A DNA stretch of 64,000 nt, taken from Hyphococcus aureus (GTDB lineage: Bacteria; Pseudomonadota; Alphaproteobacteria; Caulobacterales; Parvularculaceae). Where the stretch lies: positions 310,001 to 374,000 of the forward strand of contig NZ_JBHRSH010000002.1 in assembly GCF_042643165.1 (NCBI RefSeq). The letters are read 5' to 3'. A program made the translations under genes and the position numbers. This document shows positions 16,044-23,544 of the stretch, in pieces; within the stretch, counting starts at the first letter, position 1, and the number at the start of each line of letters is the position of its first letter. Under the pieces are notes generated by a model. The model ran no database searches. It saw nothing but the letters and a program-made list of their open reading frames with translations, and was not told the DNA's origin.

Positions 16044-16886
16044 GTGAAGTTTACCGGCACCAAGGATTACGTCGCCACCGAAGACCTTAAAGTCGCCGTC
16101 AATGCGGCTGTAACACTGGAGCGCCCCCTGCTCGTCAAGGGTGAACCCGGGACCGGGAAGACAGTGCTTGCGATTGAAGTGGCCAAGTCGCTCGGGGCGC
16201 CGCTCCTCGAATGGCACATCAAGTCCACCACTAAAGCGCATCAGGGTCTTTACGAATATGACGCTGTCGCGCGGCTGCGCGATGGTCAGCTTGGCGAAGA
16301 ACGCGCCCGCGATGTGAAAAACTACATCAAGCGCGGCAAATTGTGGGAGGCGTTCACCGCCGAACAACGCCCGGTTCTTCTTATCGACGAAATCGACAAG
16401 GCTGATATCGAGTTTCCCAACGATCTCCTTCAGGAGCTCGATCGCATGGAATTCTATGTCTACGAGACCGGCGAAACCGTAAAGGCGAAACAGCGGCCGA
16501 TTGTCATCATTACATCGAACAATGAAAAAGAATTGCCGGACGCGTTTTTGCGCCGCTGCTTTTTCCATTACATAAAATTTCCCGACGCCGACGTTATGGC
16601 GCAGATCGTGGATGTGCATTTCCCTGGTATCAAGAAACGCCTTGTCGCTGACGCCATGAAAGTCTTTTATGAAATTCGCGACGTGCCGGGTCTCAAGAAA
16701 AAACCATCGACATCGGAACTGCTGGACTGGCTTAAGCTGTTAATGGCTGAAGACCTGCCCGAAGAAATTCTTTCCGAGCGCGATCCCCGTAAAGCAATTC
16801 CGCCGCTGCACGGGGCGCTTCTGAAAAACGAACAAGACGTGCATCTGTTCGAGCGGCTGGCGTTTCTGGCGCGGCGTGAGGGATAA
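16044..16886 (+). CDS. MoxR-family AAA+ ATPase
   Basis: A 280-residue AAA+ ATPase beginning at a GTG behind AGAGAG. Walker A is GEPGTGKT (residues 33-40), Walker B is LLIDEIDKAD (Asp115, Glu116), sensor 1 is in IVIITSNNEKELP, and the Arg finger is in DAFLRRCFF. This matches the MoxR/CoxD chaperone group that inserts cofactors or remodels partner proteins, normally together with a von Willebrand factor A protein. No VWA gene follows; the next gene, an alpha/beta hydrolase, starts three bases after the stop and is probably cotranscribed. Confidence 0.92.
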   Translation: MKFTGTKDYVATEDLKVAVNAAVTLERPLLVKGEPGTGKTVLAIEVAKSLGAPLLEWHIKSTTKAHQGLYEYDAVARLRDGQLGEERARDVKNYIKRGKLWEAFTAEQRPVLLIDEIDKADIEFPNDLLQELDRMEFYVYETGETVKAKQRPIVIITSNNEKELPDAFLRRCFFHYIKFPDADVMAQIVDVHFPGIKKRLVADAMKVFYEIRDVPGLKKKPSTSELLDWLKLLMAEDLPEEILSERDPRKAIPPLHGALLKNEQDVHLFERLAFLARREG

Positions 16887-16889
16887 GCA

Positions 16890-17747
16890 ATGCGCGCGGA
16901 AACGCATCGCATTTCCGCAAACGGCCTCTCCCATTTTGTGCGTGATAGCGGAGCGGAAGACGCCCCCGCCGCCCTGCTCCTTCACGGCTTTCCTGACTCC
17001 TCCGTCGTGTGGACAAAAGTAACGCCTCTTCTCGTCAATGCCGGTTATCGCGTCATCACGCCTGACCTTCGCGGGTTTGGTGACACCGACATGGCCGCCT
17101 CTGTCGCCGATTACGACATTCAAACCGGTGCCTTCAAGGATGTGCTGGCGATCATGGATGCGCTGAAGATCGATGTTGCGCATATCGCGGGCCACGATTT
17201 CGGGGCGCCGGTCGCCTGGATGCTGGCGGCGCAACGCCCCGAACGGTTTAAGACGTTAACCGCAATATCCGTCGGTCATACGCGGGCTTTTCTGAAAGCC
17301 GGATGGGAGCAGAAATGGCGCAGCACATATATTCTCTTTCATCAATTCCGGGGCGTTTGCGAAGCCGCTTATCGCGCAAATGATTGGGCGCTTTTGCGCA
17401 AACACTGGTCGGCCCATGGCGACATAGAAGAGGCGATCCGTCTGCTCTCACGCTCTGGCCGCCTCACCGCCGGGCTCAATTGGTATCGCGCGAATATCTC
17501 CATCGGGCGGATATTGCGGCCGCCGCCGCCCGGAACGTTTGGTGAGGAAATTGTACGCATTCCAACTCTCGGCATTTGGAGCGACGGCGAGGCTTACCTT
17601 ACCGAGGCGCAGATGATGAAGTCGAAAGACTATGTGGATGCGCCCTGGCGATATGAACGGATGAAAGACGCCAGCCACTGGATTTCCTATGACGCGCCGG
17701 AAGCGCTGGCACGGGTCATGATCTCGCACTGGCGAAATCACCCTTAG
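16890..17747 (+). CDS. Alpha/beta hydrolase, epoxide hydrolase-like
   Basis: A 285-residue alpha/beta hydrolase beginning behind GAGGGATAAGC. It has the oxyanion-hole HGFPDSS (about residues 32-38), PDLRGFGDTD, and the nucleophile elbow AGHDFGAPV with Asp103 as nucleophile. HDFGAPV with an Asp nucleophile is typical of epoxide hydrolases and haloacetate or haloalkane dehalogenases rather than esterases. The catalytic His is in DASHWISYD near the C-terminus. The substrate is unknown. Close spacing suggests an operon with the MoxR-like ATPase. Confidence 0.88.
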   Translation: MRAETHRISANGLSHFVRDSGAEDAPAALLLHGFPDSSVVWTKVTPLLVNAGYRVITPDLRGFGDTDMAASVADYDIQTGAFKDVLAIMDALKIDVAHIAGHDFGAPVAWMLAAQRPERFKTLTAISVGHTRAFLKAGWEQKWRSTYILFHQFRGVCEAAYRANDWALLRKHWSAHGDIEEAIRLLSRSGRLTAGLNWYRANISIGRILRPPPPGTFGEEIVRIPTLGIWSDGEAYLTEAQMMKSKDYVDAPWRYERMKDASHWISYDAPEALARVMISHWRNHP

Positions 17748-17822
17748 GCCGGGCGGCCTTTCCTCCCCTCCAAAAAGCACATAAGCTCTTGGGACTTGTG
17801 GTGCGTAGAGGGGTATCGGGGC

Positions 17823-18797
17823 ATGGAAGCGTTATTCGGCGCGTTGCCGATCTTATTGATTTTATTATTTATTTTCGCGCGCAACATCGCCAATCAGCAG
17901 CGCCACGCAGAACTCGTCAAGAAATTCACCAAAATTCAGAAGAGACGCAAAAGCCGGGTGATCGCCATCGTTCACCGGCAGGAGCCCATGGGCCTCCTTG
18001 GCATTCCCATGCTGCGCTATATCGATCTCAATGACGCTGAAGACGTTCTTGAAGCGATCCGCAAGACGCCGCCGAACAAGCCTCTTGAGTTCATTCTTCA
18101 CACGCCCGGGGGGCTTGTTTTGCCGGCGGTGCAGATCGCGCGCGCCATCAAGGCGCATCCCGGCAAAAAAACCGTTTTCGTTCCCCATTACGCCATGTCG
18201 GGAGGCACGCTGATCGCGCTTGCCGCCGACGAGGTCGTCCTGAGCGACCATGCGGTGCTCGGCCCCATCGACCCGCAGATCGGCGGCCTGCCCGCCGCGT
18301 CGGTCGTGCGCGTCGCCAGCGAAAAGCCTATTCAGAATACGGAGGATTACACCCTGGTGCTGGCGGATGTCGGCGCCATGGCGATCAACCAGCTTCAAAA
18401 GATCGCCCGCGAATTGCTGACGGGCACCGTTTCCGAAAACGCGGCGATCTCTATTTCAGAGCAATTGTCATCGGGCCGCTGGACCCATGATTATCCGATC
18501 GCTTATGGCGAAGCAAAAGAACTGGGGCTTAATGTTTCGCGCGACATGCCCAAAGAAATCATGGAGCTGATGGGGCTTTTCCCCGACACCCTGCGCCGCA
18601 CCAAAAGCGTTCGTTATCTCGAAGACGAACCGGTGGAGCATGCAAACGTAGACAACCGCGTCACCTTAACCGGCTACCAGCCGCAGCCTGGCGCACGCAG
18701 CTTCAGCTACGGGCCATGGAATCCGAAAGAACTGAGAGGCCGCGCTGCGGCCCATGAAGCAAAACGCAAACCCTTCTGGCGCCGCGGCGAAGACTGA
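17823..18797 (+). CDS. SDH-family membrane-anchored Clp-fold serine protease
   Basis: A 324-residue protein from ATG 17823; the reading from TTG 17796 adds nine residues of no clear use. An N-terminal membrane segment (about residues 4-20) precedes a ClpP/crotonase-fold domain. The catalytic Ser sits in AMSGGTLIA (Ser126), with an oxyanion-like HTPGG at 93-97 and GPIDPQIGG further on. This is the pattern of the serine dehydrogenase proteinase (SDH_sah, PF01972) family, relatives of SppA signal-peptide peptidases. It is probably a membrane-associated peptidase; the substrates are unknown. The lipoprotein gene 38 bases downstream may be cotranscribed. Confidence 0.87.
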   Translation: MEALFGALPILLILLFIFARNIANQQRHAELVKKFTKIQKRRKSRVIAIVHRQEPMGLLGIPMLRYIDLNDAEDVLEAIRKTPPNKPLEFILHTPGGLVLPAVQIARAIKAHPGKKTVFVPHYAMSGGTLIALAADEVVLSDHAVLGPIDPQIGGLPAASVVRVASEKPIQNTEDYTLVLADVGAMAINQLQKIARELLTGTVSENAAISISEQLSSGRWTHDYPIAYGEAKELGLNVSRDMPKEIMELMGLFPDTLRRTKSVRYLEDEPVEHANVDNRVTLTGYQPQPGARSFSYGPWNPKELRGRAAAHEAKRKPFWRRGED

Positions 18798-18835
18798 CGC
18801 TCCGCCTCTTCATCCAATCCCACAGGAACACGCAG

Positions 18836-19747
18836 ATGTATCAGTATAAATTCACTGGCCTCGCCCTATGTCTTCTGGGCGCCGCCTGCGCCAGCACGCC
18901 GCAAACGGCCCAACGCCCTGACGTCGTCAATCCGTATGACTATTATGCGTTTGACCGGCTCTCGCGCATTGAAGTCGCCGAAAAGCTGTCCATCAAATCT
19001 GCGTCGCTGGAAGAGAATACGGCTGTTCTCTCCGCATCGGCGGATGAGCGCATGCAGGTCCATGAACGGGCCGTCACCGGCGACAAGAGTGACAGCGACC
19101 GACTGAACAACAAGGTGCTGTCCGGCGGCGGCCAGTCTTACTACGTTCAGGCGCAAAACAGTTTCGAACAGGATGGCTGGGCGATCGAAGGCGATCGCCT
19201 GAGACACATCGAAAGCGGGCTCTTATGTCCGTCCGGCATCTCGCTTGGAGAAGAAGGCCGCGCTTTTGAGCTGGAGCGCGTGATCGAATTTTCAGAAACC
19301 GGGCGTGACGTTGCCTGTCATTACAGCGCGCCTGATAATGGCGACGGGATCACCGCCTATGCGAGTTACTGGCCAGAGGTGGAGCTTGAAGCCCATGCAG
19401 TCGCTGCGGCGCAGACGATCATTCAAAATTACCCGGTGCAGTCCCAGGTGACGTTGCCCGTCGTTGAAGTCAGTGCGGGCGACGTCGATCCGGCGATCGC
19501 GGAAATCCTTGAGGGGATCGAAGAACCCCTCGCCGGCGGATTTGAAATCGGCGCCATCAACGGAACGGCCTACCGCACCTCGCTCTGGATTGTGAAAACC
19601 CATGGCTGGCATGTGAAGCTGCGTGCAACCTATGGCTCCGATGATCAGGAATCTGAGCTTTTATCCGCCATTCATTTCATGACGTCTCATCTTGCGGTGC
19701 GCGCGAAAAATATAGCAGAGCCGACCATGCCGGGCGCCGAAGTTTAA
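18836..19747 (+). CDS. Exported protein of unknown function, probable lipoprotein
   Basis: A 303-residue protein with a hydrophobic N-terminus and a Cys at residue 18 in LLGAACAS. The -3 position is Gly, so the lipobox is imperfect but plausible. The mature part has a Tyr-rich start (NPYDYYAFD), a single Cys in LLCPSGISLG, and alternating strand-like segments. I recognise no domain. The ATG follows CACAGGAACACGCAG, a reasonable ribosome binding site. It lies just after the SDH-family protease and converges with the Y-family polymerase gene. Confidence 0.7.
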   Translation: MYQYKFTGLALCLLGAACASTPQTAQRPDVVNPYDYYAFDRLSRIEVAEKLSIKSASLEENTAVLSASADERMQVHERAVTGDKSDSDRLNNKVLSGGGQSYYVQAQNSFEQDGWAIEGDRLRHIESGLLCPSGISLGEEGRAFELERVIEFSETGRDVACHYSAPDNGDGITAYASYWPEVELEAHAVAAAQTIIQNYPVQSQVTLPVVEVSAGDVDPAIAEILEGIEEPLAGGFEIGAINGTAYRTSLWIVKTHGWHVKLRATYGSDDQESELLSAIHFMTSHLAVRAKNIAEPTMPGAEV

Positions 19748-19760
19748 CACAAAAAGCGGC

Positions 19761-21131
19761 CTAATAGAGAAACTCGGCTTCTTCCGGCACGCGGGAGAAA
19801 GCGATTTTGACGCCGAGATAGTTGAGGGCGAGGCCTGACTGGCTGGCGAGCGAGATATGCCGTTTGCGCGGGCCGTGTTGCGCAGCGGGCGCGCCAAGGC
19901 GCTGAAACTTTGCGTCGAGATCGGCGTTGATATCGTCTATCGCTTTCCAGAGGTCCGCCCGGCGCGCGTTCTTTTCAATCCCTTCAGGCTCCGCGAACAG
20001 CTCCATCTGTTCGAGCGCCGTTTCTCCGCATTCCGCCAGGCCATGAAGATAGACCGTGACGCCGCCAAGACGCGGCAAGGGCCCCTTTTGGCGCTGACGC
20101 GTGCAAAACTCCGACCACATTTCATCAAGCAGATTGAGAAACAGAAAGCTGTCCTGCGAATGTTTGAACCGCCTCGCCGATTGCCACCCGCCTTCCGGAC
20201 GAATGCGCACCGAAAGGCTGACCGATGAGGCGTGCATTTTATAATGGCGAAGCCGGCTCGCGGCCTTAAGCAGCAGCGCCCGCGCCACAATGCGGGCCTT
20301 TTCCGGCGTTTCATGCTCGCGCGTGAGGACGCGGCTATGGCCGATCATGGATTTCTTTGTGGGCTCCTCCACGGTCTCAAACCCATGCAGTCCGTGCCAG
20401 AAGCGCTCGCCCATGACAGACCCCCAGATCGCCCGCGCCTGTTTTGGCTGCAGGCGCCAGAGCGCCATGAAGTTGTTGACATCAGCGCGGGCAAGACGCG
20501 CCGCGACGCCGGCGCCGATGCCAGGAATATCCGTAAGCGGAATATCCTCCAGCGCATGCGGAAGATCCTCCCGGCGCAGCACCGTCAGGCCATCGGGCTT
20601 CACTCGCTCCGCCGCGAGCTTGGCGAGCAGCCGCGTCGGCGCGATGCCGATAGAAGACCGCAGCGCCGGTCCGACATTCCGGGCGATCCCCTCCTTGATG
20701 CGCCGGGCGGTGTCCATGGCGCGCGCAGGGTCCCGCTCAGATCGCGACAGCCGAAACGCCGCTTCATCAACCGAGTAAACTTTTTCCAGCGGAATATGCC
20801 GCTCAATCTCCGCCATGAGTTGTTTATGCACGGCCACATAGCGGTCATGGCGTGCGGGCATGACCGCGATTCCCGGGCATAGCTTGCGCGCATCGGCGAC
20901 TTTGGTGCCCCGTTTGATCCCGAAAGGTCGCGCTTCGTAACTCGCCGCAATCGCGCCCGTATGCTCCGAGGCGAGCGGCGTCACGATCACCGGCTTGCCC
21001 ATCAGTTCGGGATGGTCGTGTTGTTCGACGCCGGCGAAATAGGCGTTGAAATCGATGAACAGACAGGACAGCGGCCTGTCCGCCGCCGGATCCGCGCCAG
21101 AAATTCCCGGTTTTTCCTGTCCAGACCGCAT
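19761..21131 (-). CDS. Y-family DNA polymerase (DinB/Pol IV type), SOS-controlled
   Basis: A 456-residue translesion polymerase. Metal ligands are visible in FIDFNAYFA (Asp27) and YSVDEAAF (Asp122, Glu123). The SSIGIAPTRLLAKLA thumb-proximal motif, the DIPGIGAG helix-hairpin-helix and a little-finger domain follow. QMELF near residue 378 matches the beta-clamp-binding pentapeptide, but it lies some 80 residues from the C-terminus. The protein is longer than E. coli DinB (351 residues). A LexA box and a consensus-spaced promoter place the transcription start at or one base from the ATG, so the mRNA is probably leaderless. It could be a second DinB or a specialised paralogue. Confidence 0.9.
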   Translation of the reverse strand: MRSGQEKPGISGADPAADRPLSCLFIDFNAYFAGVEQHDHPELMGKPVIVTPLASEHTGAIAASYEARPFGIKRGTKVADARKLCPGIAVMPARHDRYVAVHKQLMAEIERHIPLEKVYSVDEAAFRLSRSERDPARAMDTARRIKEGIARNVGPALRSSIGIAPTRLLAKLAAERVKPDGLTVLRREDLPHALEDIPLTDIPGIGAGVAARLARADVNNFMALWRLQPKQARAIWGSVMGERFWHGLHGFETVEEPTKKSMIGHSRVLTREHETPEKARIVARALLLKAASRLRHYKMHASSVSLSVRIRPEGGWQSARRFKHSQDSFLFLNLLDEMWSEFCTRQRQKGPLPRLGGVTVYLHGLAECGETALEQMELFAEPEGIEKNARRADLWKAIDDINADLDAKFQRLGAPAAQHGPRKRHISLASQSGLALNYLGVKIAFSRVPEEAEFLY

Positions 21132-21133
21132 GA

Positions 21134-21148
21134 GAACAAATATAGAAC
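21134..21148 (-). promoter_or_regulatory. LexA (SOS) box of the Y-family polymerase gene
   Basis: GAAC at 21134-21137 and GAAC at 21145-21148 with seven bases between; on the minus strand this is GTTC-N7-GTTC, the established alphaproteobacterial LexA operator. It covers the -10 element and ends two bases before the start codon, so bound LexA would block the promoter. Confidence 0.85.
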
Positions 21149-21167
21149 ATTTGTCTCGTCCTGTCTA
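21139..21167 (-). promoter_or_regulatory. Sigma-70 promoter giving a leaderless mRNA
   Basis: Minus-strand TAGACA (21162-21167) and TATATT (21139-21144), spaced 17 bases. The -10 element ends seven bases before the A of the ATG at 21131, so transcription should begin at or next to the start codon. Confidence 0.65.
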
Positions 21168-21189
21168 TCTCCGAATGGCGGTGGGTCGC

Positions 21190-22005
21190 TTACATAAGGC
21201 CGCGGGCCGCAAGCTCGATCCGGGCGGCGGCCCCATAGAGCGTCGACGGACGGCCTTCCGTCATGTCTGCGGTGAGGCCGTCAAAAGACGCGAGCGCCAG
21301 TTCGATCTGCTCGTGAGCGAGGCTGATGGCGTCCGTGGCGTTGACGTCTGTCGTCTCGATCCCGGCGACCATGTCGCGCGAGGCTACGAGAAAACCGTAG
21401 GCGTCCTGATATTCATGAGCGTTGCTGATGGCCCCGTCATCTTCAACGCCAATGTCGAATTCGTCTGCGGCGACGCGGATAATCTCTGAAACCGCGAGCA
21501 ACATCACAGCAGGACCCGCGGCCGGCATGTGAGCGTTAAGGGCCTCGACAGCGTCACTATATTCGCTGTCAACCTCGCCACCCGCCGCCGCTGCGGAGAC
21601 CAGCGCCGTCAACTCGTCCGCAAAGCCGGTTTGCCCGCGCGGACCGAATGCAGGGGCGATATCCATGTAAAGTTCGCTCTCCGGGTGCTTCACATGCATT
21701 CTCGCCATGTCCTGGGAGCCGCTTTGGTAGAGTTCGTAAAACGCGATCAGATGCCCGCGGACCAGTCCAAGCAGTTTCAGATAGGCGACATCGTCTGTCG
21801 CCGGATCGCCGCTGGCGGTCGCGCCTTCGCTTTCGCCTTCTGCGCCCGCTCCTTCGCCTTCAGCTTCTCCCGAGATTGTGGTGGAAAGGTCGACTTCGCC
21901 TTCGGCGCCCTCGCCTTCTCCCTCGCCGCCGCAGCCGGTCAGCGCCAATGCGCTCACCGCCGCTAGGGTCGATAAGCCGGTCATGAGTTTCATGCGTCGC
22001 GTCAT
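21190..22005 (-). CDS. Lipoprotein of unknown function with acidic Gly-Glu repeat
   Basis: A 271-residue lipoprotein beginning at ATG 22005, with AGGGAGG seven bases upstream; a longer frame to 22083 is not supported. Lipobox LTGC gives Cys25. Directly after it comes a 40-residue Gly/Glu/Ala low-complexity run (repeated GEGEG), then a helical domain with RGHLIAFYELYQ and HVKHPESELY. His and Glu residues in these segments could bind metal, but this is inference. The general plan is reminiscent of periplasmic iron-handling helical proteins, without a motif that proves it. It is divergent from a PiuC-like hydroxylase, with 77 bases between start codons. Confidence 0.75.
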   Translation of the reverse strand: MTRRMKLMTGLSTLAAVSALALTGCGGEGEGEGAEGEVDLSTTISGEAEGEGAGAEGESEGATASGDPATDDVAYLKLLGLVRGHLIAFYELYQSGSQDMARMHVKHPESELYMDIAPAFGPRGQTGFADELTALVSAAAAGGEVDSEYSDAVEALNAHMPAAGPAVMLLAVSEIIRVAADEFDIGVEDDGAISNAHEYQDAYGFLVASRDMVAGIETTDVNATDAISLAHEQIELALASFDGLTADMTEGRPSTLYGAAARIELAARGLM

Positions 22006-22082
22006 ATTGCGCCTCCCTAGGTCTTGCGGGCATGTATAGTGCACTCCACTGTAGATGCAAACGATTCTTAACTGGGGCCGCA
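22006..22082. promoter_or_regulatory. Divergent promoter region, possible Fur-like half site
   Basis: 77 bases between divergent starts. ATGCAAACGATTCTTA (22054-22069) loosely resembles one half of a Fur-type operator (GCAAATGATT), which would suit an iron-related pair, but the match is partial and could be chance. Confidence 0.25.
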
Positions 22083-22745
22083 ATGCTGTTGCATATGGAT
22101 CAGGTTTTGAGCGCCGAGGAATGCGACGCCATCGCCGAGGCGGCGGCGCTTCCGGCGCTCTGGCGGGACGGCAGGGAAACCGCCAAGGGCGAGGCCCGTG
22201 CGGTCAAAGAGAACCAGCAGGCGGATGGAGGCGCCCCGGCGATCAAGGGCGCCCTCTCGAAAATCGAGGCAACGCTCGGCGCTCATCCGGTATTCACCGC
22301 AGCGGCCCAGCCCGCCTCTTTCGTGCGCATGACCATCAACCGCTATGGCGAGGGCATGTCCTATGGCGAGCATGTGGACGCTCCTTACATTCACGGCCAA
22401 CGGACGGACCTTTCCTTCACGCTCTTCCTGAACGGACCCGAAGAGTATGAAGGCGGCGCGCTTGTGATCGACAATGCCGGCCATGAAGACATAATTCGCG
22501 GCCCTAAAGGCAGCGTTGTTTTATACCCGTCGCGCTCGCTTCACCGGGTGGAGACCGTCACAGCCGGCGCCCGCCTCGCCTGTATCGGGTGGGTCAAAAG
22601 CCGAATTCGCGCAGCTGAGGACCGGGCGCTTTTATTCGAACTGGAGGTCGCGCTCGCCGATCTCAAAAAGACGGGAGCGCCGCTTTCCGTCTATAACCGG
22701 CTGATGAATGTGCGCAATAATCTCCTGCGACGGTTCGGTGAGTAA
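22083..22745 (+). CDS. PKHD-type Fe(II)/2-oxoglutarate hydroxylase, PiuC-like
   Basis: A 220-residue prolyl-4-hydroxylase-type dioxygenase. Iron ligands are His97 and Asp99 in GEHVDAPY, and His154 in SLHRVET; Arg164 binds 2-oxoglutarate. The family-typical RTDLSFTLFL, EYEGGALVI and GSVVLYPS segments are present. ATG 22083 is chosen over a longer frame from 22032 because it follows GGGG and matches family N-termini. PiuC/YbiX proteins are often iron-regulated and located beside TonB receptors for siderophores, but no receptor is adjacent here. Confidence 0.9.
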   Translation: MLLHMDQVLSAEECDAIAEAAALPALWRDGRETAKGEARAVKENQQADGGAPAIKGALSKIEATLGAHPVFTAAAQPASFVRMTINRYGEGMSYGEHVDAPYIHGQRTDLSFTLFLNGPEEYEGGALVIDNAGHEDIIRGPKGSVVLYPSRSLHRVETVTAGARLACIGWVKSRIRAAEDRALLFELEVALADLKKTGAPLSVYNRLMNVRNNLLRRFGE

Positions 22746-22751
22746 GCGCTG

Positions 22752-22778
22752 TGTCGAAATGGCGGGTTGCGGTGCGTC
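22752..22778 (+). promoter_or_regulatory. Putative ECF42-type promoter upstream of the DGPF genes
   Basis: TGTCGA at 22752-22757, 17 bases, then CGTC at 22775-22778, about 50 bases before the first DGPF gene. TGTCGA as the -35 element is what I recall for ECF42 targets, so the sigma factor in this cluster is the likely user. Confidence 0.55.
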
Positions 22779-22827
22779 TTAAGATCATCTGCGGCGCCAT
22801 GGGGCGCGCAACATCCAGGAGTTGATC

Positions 22828-23190
22828 ATGAGGGTCATGATACTCGCCCATGAATCGCCGGGCGACTTTGCGCAGCGCGATGATCAGGAAAAGTCTGCAA
22901 CTTACATGGGCGAATGGTACGCCTATAGCGGGGCGATGAAAGAAGCGGGCGTGATGCTCAAGGGCGCCGCGCTGGAACAGCCGTCGACCGCGACGGTCGT
23001 TTCTGTGCGGAACGGCGTCAGAAAAGTCGAAGACGGGCCCTTTCCGGACACCAAAGAACAACTCGGCGGTTTTTTCGTTATTGAAGCGCCTGACATGACG
23101 AAGGCGGTGGAATGGGCGTCGAAATGCCCTTCGGAAAAGACCGGTTTTGTCGATGTGCGCGCGATCCCCGATTACGGCCAGGACGAATAG
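22828..23190 (+). CDS. YCII/DGPF-domain protein
   Basis: A 120-residue dimeric ferredoxin-fold protein. The start ATG 22828 has AGGAG six bases upstream. The signature is EDGPFPDTKEQLGGFFVIEAPD; the DGPF tetrapeptide names the family. The second half has the usual AVEWASKCP and VDVRAIPD. Function is unproven; members resemble YciI and are regularly encoded next to ECF42 sigma factors. It is first of a three-gene cluster with a paralogue and the sigma factor. Confidence 0.9.
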   Translation: MRVMILAHESPGDFAQRDDQEKSATYMGEWYAYSGAMKEAGVMLKGAALEQPSTATVVSVRNGVRKVEDGPFPDTKEQLGGFFVIEAPDMTKAVEWASKCPSEKTGFVDVRAIPDYGQDE

Positions 23191-23199
23191 GAGCGCGCC

Positions 23200-23541
23200 A
23201 TGAACTATCTGTTGATGCTTTACGATAATGAAGATGAATGGGCCGCCATGGAGGACGAGAAACGCAATGGCATTCTCGGCTCTTATTTCGCCTATACGGA
23301 CGCGCTGCGCGACGCCGGCGCCTATGTCGACGGCAACCCGCTTGAACACTCGAAAGAAGGAAAACGGGCGCGGCAGGGACGGGTCGAAGACGGTCCCTTC
23401 GCAGACGGCAAGGAGACGTTGGGCGGATATTATCTGATCGAGGCGCCTGATCTCGACGCGGCGCTTGACTGGGCGGCGCGTTGTCCCTGCGCCAGCTTCG
23501 GCTATGTCGAAGTGCGCCCCGTCTGGAATGTGGGCGGTTAA
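23200..23541 (+). CDS. YCII/DGPF-domain protein, second copy
   Basis: A 113-residue paralogue of the preceding gene: MNYLLMLYDNEDEWAAM at the N-terminus, VEDGPFADGKETLGGYYLIEAPD in the middle, and AARCPCASFGYVEVRP at the end. It starts nine bases after its neighbour, with GGAGCGCGCC ahead of the ATG, and ends three bases before the sigma-factor ATG, so the three genes form one transcription unit. Confidence 0.92.
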   Translation: MNYLLMLYDNEDEWAAMEDEKRNGILGSYFAYTDALRDAGAYVDGNPLEHSKEGKRARQGRVEDGPFADGKETLGGYYLIEAPDLDAALDWAARCPCASFGYVEVRPVWNVGG

Positions 23542-23544
23542 CGG

